This document shows, in pieces, positions 13,600 through 25,409 of a stretch of 64,000 bases of DNA. Origin of the DNA: Cryptomeria japonica (lineage: Eukaryota; Streptophyta; Pinopsida; Cupressales; Cupressaceae); contig NC_081415.1 in the NCBI RefSeq assembly GCF_030272615.1, positions 377,099,392-377,163,391 of the forward strand, in the 5' to 3' direction. Each line of letters begins with the position of its first letter. The stretch's first letter is position 1. Below the pieces are notes generated by a model. That model was given only the letters and a program-made list of their open reading frames with translations, did not search any database and was not told the DNA's origin. Made by a program: the position numbers and the translations under genes.

Positions 13600-14600
13600 G
13601 GCACCACGTAGCTCTGTGACCAAACTTCCCACAAGAGAAGCAAGCTCCTCTATTACCTGTCGATCCACTAGACTGCTGAAAACTTCCTTGGCTAGGGGCA
13701 TGAGATGCACTTTGTGAGGACTGCCCTATAGGGTCCTGTCTGCCCCTCTGCCAGTTGTTCTTCTTCTTATACTAAGCATTTCCACCCTTCTGGAACTATT
13801 TCAGTTTTGACGGTTGTTGTTGTTGTCGTCCACCCTGAGCGGGTGCCTGAGGAGTCCTAAACAGTGCAGTTGACTAAGACTGATTCCCATGAACTCTATT
13901 CCCACTGGAAGGTGCACTCCCTATCTGCACACACGTCTGACCACCAAGTGCATGGCTAAGGTTCAGCTCTACCAATCTAGCCTTTGCCATGGCTATCTCC
14001 ACTAAAGTTGGCTCAAACACCCTAACACCTCCACTGATGCGATCATTCAAACTCCTCAGGAAGTGTTGTACAAGCATAGCCTCATCATTGCCAATCCCAG
14101 CATACTGCTTGAGCTTATAGAACATGTGCTCATACTAGTCTATTGTCATACCATACTGACGTAGAGCATGGAACTCATCTTCCTGAGTCTACCTCCACTG
14201 GGGTGAGAGAAACTATGCCTTGAATCTCTCCAGAAATAGCTCCCATGTCATGGTGTTAATGCACATGTCGATCTTCTCCTCCTATAGTCTCCACCAGATC
14301 AAAACAAAATTTTTGAGATGCATAATAGCACATCTCACCTTGGTGTTGCTACTGTATGGGAACATAGCAAAACATCGATCCAGACCGATAACCCAAGTCT
14401 CTGCCTTGAGACCGGTACCCATACCATCAAAGAAAGGAGGGTTGGACCTCATCAAGTCCTTTATGTGACCCAAGGAAGCTAGAGCTCCATTAACTTCAAT
14501 CTCCCTCCTTCTGGGTGATCTCTCTCTCTCTTCTGGAACTGGCTGATAAACCTTAGGCCTGGGGCCTAACCTAGCAAGAACCTCTTGAAACATCTATCTC
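13600..14600 (-). pseudogene. Chromovirus gag with zinc knuckle (broken)
   Basis: Gag-like coding runs on the - strand from about 14593. It contains ERERSPRRREIEVNG, NPPFFDGMGTG and ETWVIGLDRCFAMFPY, which is the retrotransposon gag core pattern, then LKQYAGIGNDEAMLVQHFLRS near 14070. A Q-rich low-complexity linker follows (about 13800-13840). The nucleocapsid zinc knuckle CFSCGKFGHRATWC lies at about 13608-13648 and fits C-X2-C-X4-H-X4-C. In-frame stops interrupt the core near 14280, 14205 and 14140. The start at 14593 is only the first methionine of a longer open stretch; the true start was probably further upstream (to the right). Confidence 0.88.
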
Positions 14601-14934
14601 AGCTCTTCCCTTTTGGGAACCTATTCTTCTGCATGTTATGAACCTGATGAATAGACTGTTCCAGCTCAACACTCACATGAGTAGGTCATGGTGAAGGACT
14701 GTGATGATCAGAACCATGACCTCATCCTCCACCTCTACCTCCACCTCTGCCTCTATTGTGACCACCTGTATGGCTACCTCCCCTAGCTCTCCTAGCCATG
14801 ACCTAGCACTACAAAAGAGAAAACAGTTCAGATCTATGGCAAGGATAAACAAGGGAAACACAAACATTAAGACCTAAGCAAAAAGGTCAAGTTGAATAGG
14901 CACACTACAAACCCAGAGTACCCAGTGTTGAAAC

Positions 14935-14950
14935 TTATGCTCCAATACCA
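14935..14950 (-). other. Primer-binding site of the chromovirus
   Basis: Two bases inside the 5' LTR edge the - strand reads TGGTATTGGAGCATAA. The first 12 bases match the plant initiator-methionine tRNA primer site TGGTATCAGAGC at 10 of 12 positions. Position and orientation agree with the polypurine tract at the other end. Confidence 0.85.
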
Positions 14951-14952
14951 AA

Positions 14953-17900
14953 TGTAATGCCCCACCAGAAACCCTAAAGGAAAACAATACAACTAGGCAA
15001 CTAAAAGGGCGTAATAATATTTTTTATTTTTTTTTAAAGATTAAGTGCATAATCATATCAATAGCACATTTAACGACACAACGGAAGTCTAACGTATGAT
15101 TTTCTAAGGGTTACCAATGAAGATTAATTCATAGATTATATTAACACCTCGATTAATCCAATTGTTCAGCTAATTAACATGCATTCCAATGATTCCCTTT
15201 TACAATATCCATAAATACATGGTCTCCAATAATACCACAGATTACAAAGTTACAATATCAAGGTTACATAAAAGTTTGATACAATGACCACAAGGTCTCA
15301 ACTGAACAATGATCACGAACATGAACTGGTACATGAACCACGAACCAAGAAACACCAGCGAAGCCCTTCCTCGCCTGAAGATACATTCTAGAACATCCGA
15401 TGGGAAGTGGCACTACCACCCGACCATGTGATCCCGAAATGGAACCACCCCACTGTGCTAGGAGATAGTAGAAAACCCTCAAGCAAGAAAAGTAAGACAA
15501 GTACAAAAGAACTACAAGACTCCGCAAACATCCATGTGACTCAACTCACAAACACTGGTGACTCTAAGGAGAGAGAGTCATCACATAGATTAAGATGGAT
15601 ACCATGGTGCAGCCTCCATAGGTCCCGGTCCCCATTCTGGGTTATCCTAGTAACCTCTCTCGAACCTCTAGTTCCAACTAAGTCTCATGCAGACCCTACC
15701 AATCCTTCCGTGAAGACAAGGTGGTAAGTTTGTCATTCTAGGCCTACTCGTAACATTATGATCCCTATACTAGCAGTCACCTATGCACGAGGTATATTAT
15801 CTTAATTAATATTTATCTCACCCATCCCAAATCAATTATTAGGTTATCACTTTTTAACTGACTTTCGACGGGTTATCCTGTCATCCACTTCGAGCACGGC
15901 CCCCGCTCGAAAGCCACTCTCTCTCATAGGACACTACAAGAAAGGTCTCTCTACGAGAACTCTATGGCAAAACAGATAGCCATACCTAATCCTGACAAAC
16001 CACAGATGAAGGATACACAATTCACTAACCCAAGATTGACCATTTGGACAAAACACACAATGGCTCACATCAATAAGGTTATACAACAACACCTGACCAA
16101 GGAAATATAATAACATAGGATAGAATGATAACTCAACCAGAATTGCAACGGAATTTAAACTTGACTACAAACACCATTTACACAAGATCCTAATACAGGC
16201 AATCTTTTCTTAAAATAGCCAAATGCATAAATAGCTTGCAATTTAAGATTTCCAGAAAATAGGAATTACAACTATATTAATACAAATAAATCAATGTTGT
16301 CATTTGTTGAGAAATGAGGTAAATGAACCAGGACACATGGAAATATAGAGATCTTAGGCGATATAAACTTTGAATTTTAAACCATAAGAACTGGATTGCA
16401 TGTTAATGATTTCCTTTCATTATTTCCAAAAGATTAATAATACATATTTAGTAACAACTAACATAAATACAATTGAGAATACAATTATTTAAAAAATAGA
16501 AATATCATCTTTCCTATAAACACTATTTCCCCTATTTTATCTAATTGAAGACAATCTTTCGTACTTTCTTATTCCAAATAATAACCATAATCAAAAGAAA
16601 TCTGACCTCTTGTAAGCTTGGACTGGTTTGTAAGACTTTTGACGCTCTTCTGCCAAATAGAACTAGGCCTTTCTTGCAAATCTATCTTGAATCTATCCTA
16701 CCACTCTATTATCAAACAATTCTCTTATCTCTCTCTTTGATACTATAAAAGTATCTTCTCTAATCCCTCTTCTATTCTCTTTGTTTCTTCGTGAGTCTAT
16801 CATCTCTCCTTGCTTGTGAATGTCTCCCTCATCTTCCTATCTTCCATCTCTATTTATCCTATTTTTTCCTACGATCTCTCACCATTCAAAGGCTCAGTGA
16901 TTATCATTGATTTGGAGTCTATTACTTGAGTCTTTGTTTAACTCTTCTCTCATCTCCACGCCTAACAGAGATGGCCATTCCTAATACAAATTTTGTTGTT
17001 CTCATGCATGATTTATCTATGCATTAGTTTCCTATCGCTGACTACCTAGAATCATGGCACCACGTGCCTATTATCTCATTACTTACTGCAGTTATAGCCA
17101 CCGATTTAAGTCTAATTCTAACATGGATATATTAGTCGATTCCATTTCTACGTGGAATAAAGAGTTATCTGCAGTTTATGGTGTACTTCTTCTCTCATTC
17201 ACCGTGGATACTATAGTAGATTACTCGCTCCATGGAGAGGTTGGCAAAGTGAAAGGTAATCACAAACACTTAAGTGTTTGTCTTTAGCGAGTTCCTTGTT
17301 TAACCTTTCAGGTCTAAGCTATGGTCTCCACGTTTAAACCTCTAAATTCTGCATTAAACCATTGGTCTTTGCCTACGTGTTAGTCTATTGCCACCCTATC
17401 GACTCCTAGCTAAATTGTGACGTAGTCGCTATCCTTAGGTCTGAGTTAACCGATAGTCTTTGTCTGGTTGGCCACCCTAACTGCCATGCGACATAGTCGC
17501 TATCCTATGGCAACTAAAACCCACCACCTTTCTTGATAAAAAAAAGAATAATCAACTATATTATAAGTTGCAAGATAAGTATTAAACTTAAACGTTTAAA
17601 GAAATAATATAATATCATAATTTATATAATGCAAATATTCATAAATACATTTTATTAATAATCATGTTTGTAGCATAAGACGATGATCGCAAAACTTAAT
17701 TTACTTATTCTCCTCAAAATATATACGTATTTATGTGTGTTTGATAAATTCAAAGTTATTAACTACCATGAGAATCGCAATGTTCCTTGTCTCACCGAAA
17801 TGAGTGAAGGATAATTGTCCCCTTGCATCCAATACACTCGCAGACACACAACATATAATTCCACATTGCATAGATAAAGTAAAGTGTCAATACATAGCAA

Positions 17901-18082
17901 TAATCCATAAAATGCCATAAATCACAAGTACTGAAATACTGTAAATAAATTATGCATCTCATATCCAAATAAAGCATGAAATAATGTCATATAAGTCTGA
18001 ATAACAAATCATGGTAATGTATCCAATAAAAACAACCAATAAAATATGAGTCCAATGAGTTCAAATGAGTAGGGGTACTACA
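14953..18082 (-). repeat. 5' LTR of the chromovirus (3.1 kb)
   Basis: It runs on the + strand from TGTAATGCCCC to GGGGTACTACA and is colinear with the 3' LTR at 6315-10125. It lacks about 90 bp after 15176 and about 600 bp after 17769. It also carries about 45 extra bases near 17233-17280 that include the dyad AAACACTTAAGTGTTT. As the upstream LTR on the - strand it would hold the element's promoter. Confidence 0.92.
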
Positions 18083-18540
18083 TTGCATTGGTTTTGTCAT
18101 TGATGTCAACACTTATCCTTCTGGAGATCTTTGGTTATGTTGAATTGGCACATTATGTTCACAGGCAAGTTCAGTGACTTATGCACAGTCACTGATATAT
18201 CACTCACCGACAGGTTATATTTTTCATCGGCAGTGAGGATGACTTGTTATCATCTGTAGATCACTTGGTTATATGTCAAAGACATGTTTTGGACACTTGG
18301 TTATTATAATTGGTTCTATGAATTGGTTGTATGTTCTGGTATTTGTATTGCTTTGGCATTTGATGTCAAAGGGGGATAGATATCTATAGAAAAACATTAT
18401 CCTTTGGGGAGAGATTATTCATTGGGGGAGATATATATACTCTCTGCATTTTGATTTATGGTATTGATCTATTCTAGAGATCGTTGGTTTCTGGTTTTTG
18501 GCATTTAGATGTTTTTCCATCTTGTGTTGCCATCAATGCC
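18083..18540 (+). mobile_element. Truncated 5' LTR and 3' internal remnant of the Ty1/copia element
   Basis: From 18083 the sequence matches the start of the 3' LTR (TTGGTTTTGTCATTGATGTC and following, compare 18574 onward) until about 18290, where similarity stops. From there to 18540 it looks like the end of a copia internal region, with AAAGGGGG and GGGGGAGA tracts. The junction shows that most of the 5' LTR and all coding sequence were deleted. Confidence 0.75.
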
Positions 18541-18552
18541 AAAGGGGGAGAT
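18541..18552 (+). other. Polypurine tract of the Ty1/copia element
   Basis: AAAGGGGGAGAT directly precedes TGTTGGTATT. This combination of a GGGGGAG tract followed by a TGTTGG LTR start is characteristic of plant Ty1/copia elements and shows that the LTR to its right is the 3' LTR. Confidence 0.85.
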
Positions 18553-19644
18553 TGTTGGTATTATGGATGTGTAGCATTGGTTTTGTCATTGATGTCAACA
18601 CTTATCCTTTTGGAGATTTTTGGTTATGTTGAACCAGCACATTATGTTCACCGGCAAGTTCAGTGACTTATGCACAGTCATCGGTATATCACTCATCGGC
18701 AAGTTATATTGTTCACTGGCACTGAGGATGACTTGTTATCATCTAGAGATCACTTGGTTATGTCGAAGACATGGTTTGGACACTCGGTTTTGGAATTTTC
18801 TTTATTGGTCTAAATCGGGTTGACATATTTGTTGTTACCGACAAATTGGTCAAAGTTGTGGACCGGCATGCATTATCTATTCCAGATCAGCACGACACAT
18901 TATGGAGATGATTAATTAATTGGATATTGTTGTAATTGTTTTGAGCCGACATGATGCATCACATCTTGACTTATTTGTAATTAATTTAATTGCAATATTC
19001 TTAGTAAGTCGGCCTACACATTTGGTCTTAGGTCTTGATATATATGTAAGATCTCATTTGTGAGATAATGTAATAGGAATAGATGGTATATGGTTATGGT
19101 ATTGTAACATGGTATGTGCGAATATTGAACATCATATGAGCAGACCATAGAGAAGGTTCAAGGAAGGTTTGAAGGTGATTATCAGAGCTTAACCGGTACT
19201 GAATCCAGCATTGGAGACGCTACTTTGAGAAGTACATTATCATTGGATTTAATCATCCAATTGTAGTCAGTGTAACTCCTATTTTTTGATTGAGCAGTGA
19301 GCTCTAGGCGGTTGGCCTTTCTGCATGTGCAGACGCCATTTGTATACACATACTATCTGCACTAGTATCATCTGATTGTGGGTAAGGTTTCCCACCATGG
19401 TTTTTCCCCTTACAGGGTTTCCATGTACAAATCTTTGTGTTATGTGTTTTGGATGTCGTTTCTCTTTCTGTTCTATGCATTGAGTTTCATCGGTATTAAT
19501 ATTTACTGCTAATCTGTCTACTGAAATTAAGTTAGGTTTACCAATATTTAGTATCAAGTTTGATTAAGTTATATTTGGGTTGAAATTAATTGACAACTGA
19601 TTTACCCCCCCCCCCCCCCTCTCAGTTGCCTTCAGGTCCTAACA
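18553..19644 (+). repeat. 3' LTR of the Ty1/copia element (1.1 kb)
   Basis: It starts TGTTGGTATTATGGATG and ends CTTCAGGTCCTAACA, followed by the TTTCC target duplication. A run of 15 C lies at 19605-19619 near its end. No coding sequence is supported. Confidence 0.88.
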
Positions 19645-20440
19645 TTTCCTAGTGGGGACTTACCTCATGGGAAAGATCAACCATACCTCCTCAAATGAGT
19701 ATAAATTTATACTTATAGCCACTAAGTACTTCACTTAGTGGATGGAAGAAATTCCACTTACCTATATAACTAGCAAACAAATAGCTAAATTCCTTCTTAG
19801 CTATATCATATGTTGGTATGGTGTCCCATAATCCATTGTCATAGATAACAGACTCCCATTTAAAAAACAAGATGTTTGTGAACCTTGTGACCAATTCTAT
19901 ATCCAACATCACTTTACAACTCCCTATTCCCCAAAGCAATGTTCAAGAAGAGGAAAACCAACAAGACTATCCTAAAAATACTTAAAAAGGTTGCCAATGA
20001 TATTGGTTGTGCTTAGCATCTGCAACTAAATCCTACCTTATGTTATTATTGAACTTATGTCCACCCCCCCCCCCCCCATAGGTGTTACTCCCTACTCCCT
20101 TATACATGGATTGGAGTCCATTATCTCCATTAAAGTTAGGTTACCATCACTATGTTATTATGCCGAAAGAAGAATATCAGGTTGTCATACTACATGAGAT
20201 ACAAATGCTTGATGAAAAGAGAAAAAATGCCCTTAACCGCCTACAAGCATATCAAAATTGCCTAAGGAGAAGCTACAACAAGAAGGTAAGAGTTTTATTC
20301 TTCAAAATTGGAGACCTAGTCCTACAAGTATATCAAAGGAATCTTGCAGAGAGAGAAAGACCAACAAAATTTGAGCCAAATTGATTGGGACCCTATGTTA
20401 TTACAGGAGCCTTTGGAAATGGTGCATACCAATTATCTAT
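19645..20440 (+). pseudogene. Tat integrase core and C-terminal part (continuation after the nested insertions)
   Basis: The frame picks up the integrase interrupted at 6290: NEYKFILIATKYFT near 19690-19735, SYIICWYGVP near 19798, and QFYIQHHFTTPYSP near 19890-19930. It ends with NALNRLQAYQNCLRRSYNKKV and FKIGDLVLQ around 20225-20325. This segment is clearly related to the integrase at 63213-64000. Stops, frameshifts and a run of 14 C at 20064-20077 break it. From 20440 to 20912 lies a non-coding 3' region with repeated GGTGAAAACC-type motifs. Confidence 0.88.
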
Positions 20441-20912
20441 AAAAGAGAGTGATCCATTACCTAGCCTAATCAATAGCATGCCCCTAAATAAGCACCACAC
20501 CTAGTGCTTTGAAGATCCCAGCATTTGAATCATTCAAAAATAGAAAAACAAAAAAATCAAGAAAATAGACACCTTGATGAAAACCTAGAAAATAAGCATC
20601 TTGTGTGACTACCTCAAAAAAAAAATCAAAAACTTAAAGAGAAATAATTCATCCTATAGTAAAAACCTGATAAACAAGAGCTTTGGCTAAGTACCATGGT
20701 GAAAACCCCGAATATAGGTGCCATGAGTAGGGATTATAGCTCCACTATCTATTAGTGACTCATCTAGTAAAAATTATCTGCCTCCCTTCATTACACCAAT
20801 AAAACATAATTGGATACCTTTCATGGCTTGAGATGCATTTGATGATAGATTATGTTGTCCTTACTGTGTCAACCCCATTTCATACCAATGCATCATGAGT
20901 ATCCTAATCCTA

Positions 20913-20924
20913 AGTGGGGGCAAA
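20913..20924 (+). other. Polypurine tract of the Tat element
   Basis: AGTGGGGGCAAA lies downstream of the integrase and before the putative LTR. It resembles the tract GAGGGGCAAAA next to the LTR of the related Tat element at 58822-58838. Confidence 0.6.
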
Positions 20925-22241
20925 TCCTTAATCATTACTTTAAAAAATCCATTAAAAAATCCATAAAAACCAAATATGATCCTAAAAAGTCAAAAAAAAT
21001 ATAAAAAGTCTTGAAAAAATCCCTAAAAAATTATCGTACCATCCTAAAATTGCACTCGTGTACACCTTTGACCACATTTAGATCCCCACATAAGTGTTTT
21101 CACCCCTAGGCCTGACTCAGACCTAATTATGCTCATATCACTCAAGTATAACTATATTTTTGACTTATTACATCAATATGGAACCTTATCCTAACCCTAA
21201 ATTGGGGTAGGACCATAGCGTCATTCCCTCATCCTAGTTAGGACTAGAGCGCCATGCCCTCATCCTAGTTAGAACCAGGGCACCACACTTTGGTCCTCCC
21301 TAATTGGGCCCTATATTAAATCCTTTTTTTTTATTTCAATTTTGAGTGGGATTCCTAGTTTTGTCTCAGCTCAAGTTAGAAAATTAGCAAGTTTTTTGAT
21401 AGGAAAGTATAAAAGGAAGTTTTCCCCTCTCATTTGACATCTAAGGCATAACTAAGCATACATGACATCAAACATTCAAGCATTCAAATAATTGAGCAAG
21501 TAATCAGTCTTCCTTAAAGCTTAGGAGTAGCAACAAAGTCAAGATTCAAGCATTGAAGTGGATATTTACATCTTATTTTCTCAAAGACTTCATGAAACCC
21601 TAATCCCATGTGGAGACAAACAAAGCTTCACAAAGAGGTATATCATTTGGTTTTCAGTCATTATGCAACATCTCCCTCAAAAGGAGAATCTTCAGTTACA
21701 ACAATTAAATGCTCATCTATCTCTAATTCATGGTTAATTTGAAAAGTAGGGTTTGAATTAGGCAAGCCCCTTATTCCCAACCTATTTCCCTTTCTTTCTA
21801 TGTGCAAGAAATAGGTACGGAGTTATGATATTTAGGAATGAGATTATTTGCAAAAATGAATCAAACCCCTTTTGGTGTGTGAGAATTTCAAAGGATGAGA
21901 GCGATGAGCATTCAAGTCCCAACATTTTTGGAGATTTTTCAGGGATCAGATCTGAATCTACTTATACTTCTTATCTCCAGGTGTGTGTCTCAAACCTGCA
22001 TCTATAGCTCACTGTTTCCACATTTTTACCTTCATTTTTTGGCACTTTTCCCTAATTTCAGCAATTCAACTCACAAAAGAGGGTAAACAAATCAACTCCC
22101 TTGAAATCAAATCAAAATTTAGTCCTTATCTTTTTGGTTTGTGATTGAATCTATTGGTTTCCACCCCTCTTTTGAATGTAATGGTAAATTGGTGGTTTTC
22201 ATACATTTATTGGGGGAAACCCTAATTTTTCACACATTACA
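20925..22241 (+). repeat. Tat-type LTR between two internal regions
   Basis: The left edge is placed after the polypurine tract and is approximate. The right edge is ACACATTACA at 22241, three bases before a primer-binding-like site. The segment has a promoter-like TATA box and no coding sequence. Because a pol 3' end lies upstream and a gag lies downstream, this LTR sits where both a 3' LTR and a 5' LTR are expected. Confidence 0.7.
21408..21414 (+). promoter_or_regulatory. TATA box in the Tat LTR
   Basis: TATAAAA followed by GGAAG lies in the middle of the LTR, upstream of the primer-binding-like site, as expected for the U3/R boundary. No other promoter element can be assigned. Confidence 0.6.
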
Positions 22242-22244
22242 TTT

Positions 22245-22260
22245 TGGTGAACCCGACTCC
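22245..22260 (+). other. Primer-binding-like site
   Basis: TGGTGAACCCGACTCC begins three bases after the LTR edge. It starts with TGG, the complement of a tRNA CCA end. The cognate tRNA was not identified from memory. From 22261 to 22720 there is an AT-rich leader without coding signal. Confidence 0.65.
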
Positions 22261-22720
22261 TTACACCTTTACTTCTGATTTATTTTCTCAGATCTGAGTG
22301 TGCATGCAATTTAAAATTCAAATTTTCACTTACAAGTTTAATTTCCAATCAAATTTCAAAAATTTAGAAATTAATTTAAAAAACCCTAATTTTTAAATCT
22401 AAAATTGAGCTTGTGGGTTGTCTAGATTTTGGATTAATTGTTTCAGATCTGATTGTGAATGTAATTAGAATTCAAAAGTGTAATATTAAGATCCAATTTC
22501 AAATTAATTTTAAAAAATTTAAGAGGTTATTTTCATAAAACCCTTTTTTTTTTTTTTTAAATTGAATTTATTAGTGGGTTGCATTTTTTTTATGAATTTC
22601 AAAATCACAAATAAATTTGCTTAATTAATTGATCAGTCATTTTTACCCAAATTTTGCATTGTTTAATTAGTTTTAAATTCAAATTTCAAATCTCAAAATT
22701 CAAATTTCCAATTTCTCTCC

Positions 22721-24600
22721 TTGGTGCATGAGTCTATTAGTCCAACCTATAATATCCCTATGAGAAGGAGTTGTAGAATTAAGGCTTCACAAGGTTTGAT
22801 TACTGAGGAGATAGAGCCTAATTTGGATAACTTATTCCATGAGGATGTTAGTGGTTCTTCCAATCCTACAAATGACCCCATTTATCCTCATTATTTCCTT
22901 AATACTCATGATGTGGATGAATCACTAACTAGGGTTTATGTTGACCAATTGGTGAAGATTGAAAATCAATTTGAAAATCTTCAACAATGGATGAGTCAAC
23001 AATACCCGAAAAGTGAAGCTCTACCATTGATTGTAGGATTAAAAAGAATGGTTCAAAGTGATAAACTTGGTGTTGATGTGTTGTGTGGTATTACTCATAT
23101 TGTCGATACTAATATTATGCCCATGAAGAGTTGTGCTAAAGTCCTTAGTTATACACAACCTCCTAGTCAAGTTAATCATTCCATTCCTATGACTAGTGTT
23201 CCCACCTTTACATCCAACATCGTGGTTACCTCTACACAAAATTTCATACCTATACATTTTAGTCAAGGGGAAAATCCTCTAATCATAATTCATTCATCCC
23301 TCCTCCTATGAGTCTTCCATTTGTTACCCAATCATCTCCCATACCTACCTGTCATAGTGTCCCACCACCTTATTCTCAATCTCCTTCTTCATTCAACAAT
23401 GTTACCCCTTCTCAATCTAATATGTCCAATTTCAATCCATCCACTAAATCAACCATCGATAATCTAGCCTAAGCAATGTCTTCCTTACAACAACAAATAG
23501 CTTCCATGAATCAATCTAAGTATAATGTGCCCACATTTGATTTAGCAAGCCCATTATCCAATGACATTGTTTATTTTATCCCTCCTAAACATGTATAAGT
23601 CCCTCAATTGGAGCTTGATAATGGAAAATGTGATCCCTTGACTCATGTTAAAACATTTCAAACTTTGTGTAGTGACTTTGCTCATAACCAAATATTGTTG
23701 GCTAAATTGTTTACTAGAACACTTAGGGATAAAGCTTTGCAATGGTATTGTTCTTTGCCTCCTTATTCTATTACTTCATTTCAACAATTTTCTAATGCTT
23801 TCATTCAACAATTTCATAATAATATTGGTCCTAAAATTACTTTGACTGATTTGATGCATTGCAAGCAAGGTGTTAAAGAAAAAGTGACTGATTTTATTGG
23901 TAGATATAAACATCTGTATTCACAAATTATTTTTCTTGTGCCTAATAAAGATATTCAAAGAATTTTCATTTCTAATTTACATAAAGACATTAGAGACAAA
24001 CTTCTCTTTTCTAAGTTTACTTCCTTCATGAGAGTACTTGACAATTATCACCTTACCGTGAGTCAATTGGAACAATCATCTTCAATGGCTTCAAATGATA
24101 AAAGTGAAAGTGCTCAACAACCTCTTGCAAAGTTCAAACTGAATAAGGGATTCATCAAGTTCAATAACAACAACAACACTCAAGTACCAGCTGGAACAAC
24201 AGGTGTGCCTCCTTTGTCCAAATACTTTAGAAAATAATTCACACCTCTTAATAAATCTTTGCATAGTATTATTTCACAATTCTTCCAAAGGAATGTGTTG
24301 AAGCTTCCCCCTATTAAACCAATTGACACAACTAAGCCTTTGTCACCTGCCTTAAATTCCAATTCTTTCTACCAATACCATCGTCAACCTAGACATGAAA
24401 CTAAAAAGTATTATTCCTTAAGGAGTAAGATTCAAGACTTGATTGATAATAATACCATATATGTGGCTAGAGTGAATGATAAAGGAAATAAATCAGTAGC
24501 TCCTCCTAATCAAAATCTTTAAATTTTCATAGATCCGAGTGAATTAGCAGAGCCAATTCCTCCTCATAACATGACACCCATTATTACACATCTGAAAACT
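22721..24600 (+). pseudogene. Tat gag (second element) with the start of pol, truncated
   Basis: An open stretch 22721-23311 (first internal ATG near 22759) is followed after a frame change by 23580-24237 and 24259-24522. The central part holds the gag core pattern: THVKTFQTLCSDF, RDKALQWYCSLPP and FIQQFHNNIGPK at about 23640-23840, then FIGRYKHLYSQI and SNLHKDIRDKL near 23900-24000. Stops at 23597, 24235 and 24520 are TAA. After 24520 an IDPSELAEP-type block matches the block at the very start of the window (IDPSD). Coding signal disappears near 24600, so the rest of this element is missing. Confidence 0.8.
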
Positions 24601-25409
24601 TAATACTTTTTCAATTATACTTTGATGGATGTCCCCACTCCCTACAACTTATTCTGAAGCTCCAATATGAGTACAGGCAAGTAAGATGTTTAAAGGTTTC
24701 TACACTTTAGTAATTACCTAGAATAAAATTATCATGAAAGCCACTCCAATGCATCATTGGAGCTATGGTTAACACCTAATATTGTTATCTTAGAGCAATT
24801 AAATGCTATGATAGGAAAATGATTCTCTGGAACCATGCTAGTTAGTGTTATTTATTTATTTTTAATTATGAAAGGAGACCACCATTTGTCTTATGATACA
24901 AAAGTACTATTTGTTGTAACTTACTAGTTGAGGTATGATTTAATTACAAGAATAGGTTGGGGCCCACACAAAACTTTCAATAAAGAGGAATCTAAGCTTT
25001 CCTTAAGAGTTAGTAGTATTTTCTTCCTCTACATAAGTCTAATCTTTGAAATAAAATAAATTAATAAATAAGAATGGAGGATTAATTTTTAGTGGGAATT
25101 TAATATATCTAATAAAATAAAGTTATTTTTCTTAATTATAAAAGAGATTTTGAATGTGGAATTAAATTTAGTTTTACTTCTTTAATTTCAAAAATTTATA
25201 TACATATATGTGTATCAATGATTTCTGAATTTTGGGAAGTAATATATAATGATAGAAATATGTTTTTCTTTAGACATCTAAAAATACATTATATCTTTAA
25301 TGTTGAATGAAATCATGAAATTATAAGCATTGGATCATTAAGATGATTTTAAATGTAGAAATGAATATGGTTAGCTCTTGTGTAGAAATTATATAAAATT
25401 GAAGGAGAC
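24601..25409. other. AT-rich stretch without recognisable features
   Basis: No ORF, LTR edge or repeat could be supported here. The right end (25401-25409, GAAGGAGAC) resembles a polypurine tract before the next LTR. Confidence 0.5.

Larger units (their letters stand above)
6315..18082 (-). mobile_element. Complete but dead Ty3/gypsy chromovirus (Tekay/Del-like), flanked by TTGCA duplications
   Basis: This is a full-length element on the - strand: 5' LTR 14953-18082, primer-binding site 14935-14950, gag-pol 10160-14600, polypurine tract 10126-10140, 3' LTR 6315-10125. TTGCA flanks it at 6310-6314 and 18083-18087. The left end reads TT instead of TG, a point change. A chromodomain-like segment follows the integrase, which together with the domain order PR-RT-RH-IN-CHD places it among chromoviruses; Tekay/Del is an inference from the domain pattern. 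By hand count the LTRs differ at 17 of about 360 aligned bases (7201-7560 against 15739-16098), with a large share of transitions, so the insertion is not recent. Confidence 0.93.
6291..19644 (+). mobile_element. Ty1/copia remnant inserted in the Tat integrase, flanked by TTTCC duplications
   Basis: The element starts with TGTTGGTATTATAGATG at 6291 and ends with GGTCCTAACA at 19644. TTTCC lies on both sides (6286-6290 and 19645-19649). Of its own sequence only 24 bp plus 18083-19644 remain, because a chromovirus is inserted 24 bp from its left end. The remnant consists of a partial 5' LTR, a short stretch from the 3' end of the internal region, a polypurine tract and a complete 3' LTR. All coding sequence has been lost by deletion. 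Orientation is + because the polypurine tract precedes the right LTR. Confidence 0.85.
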
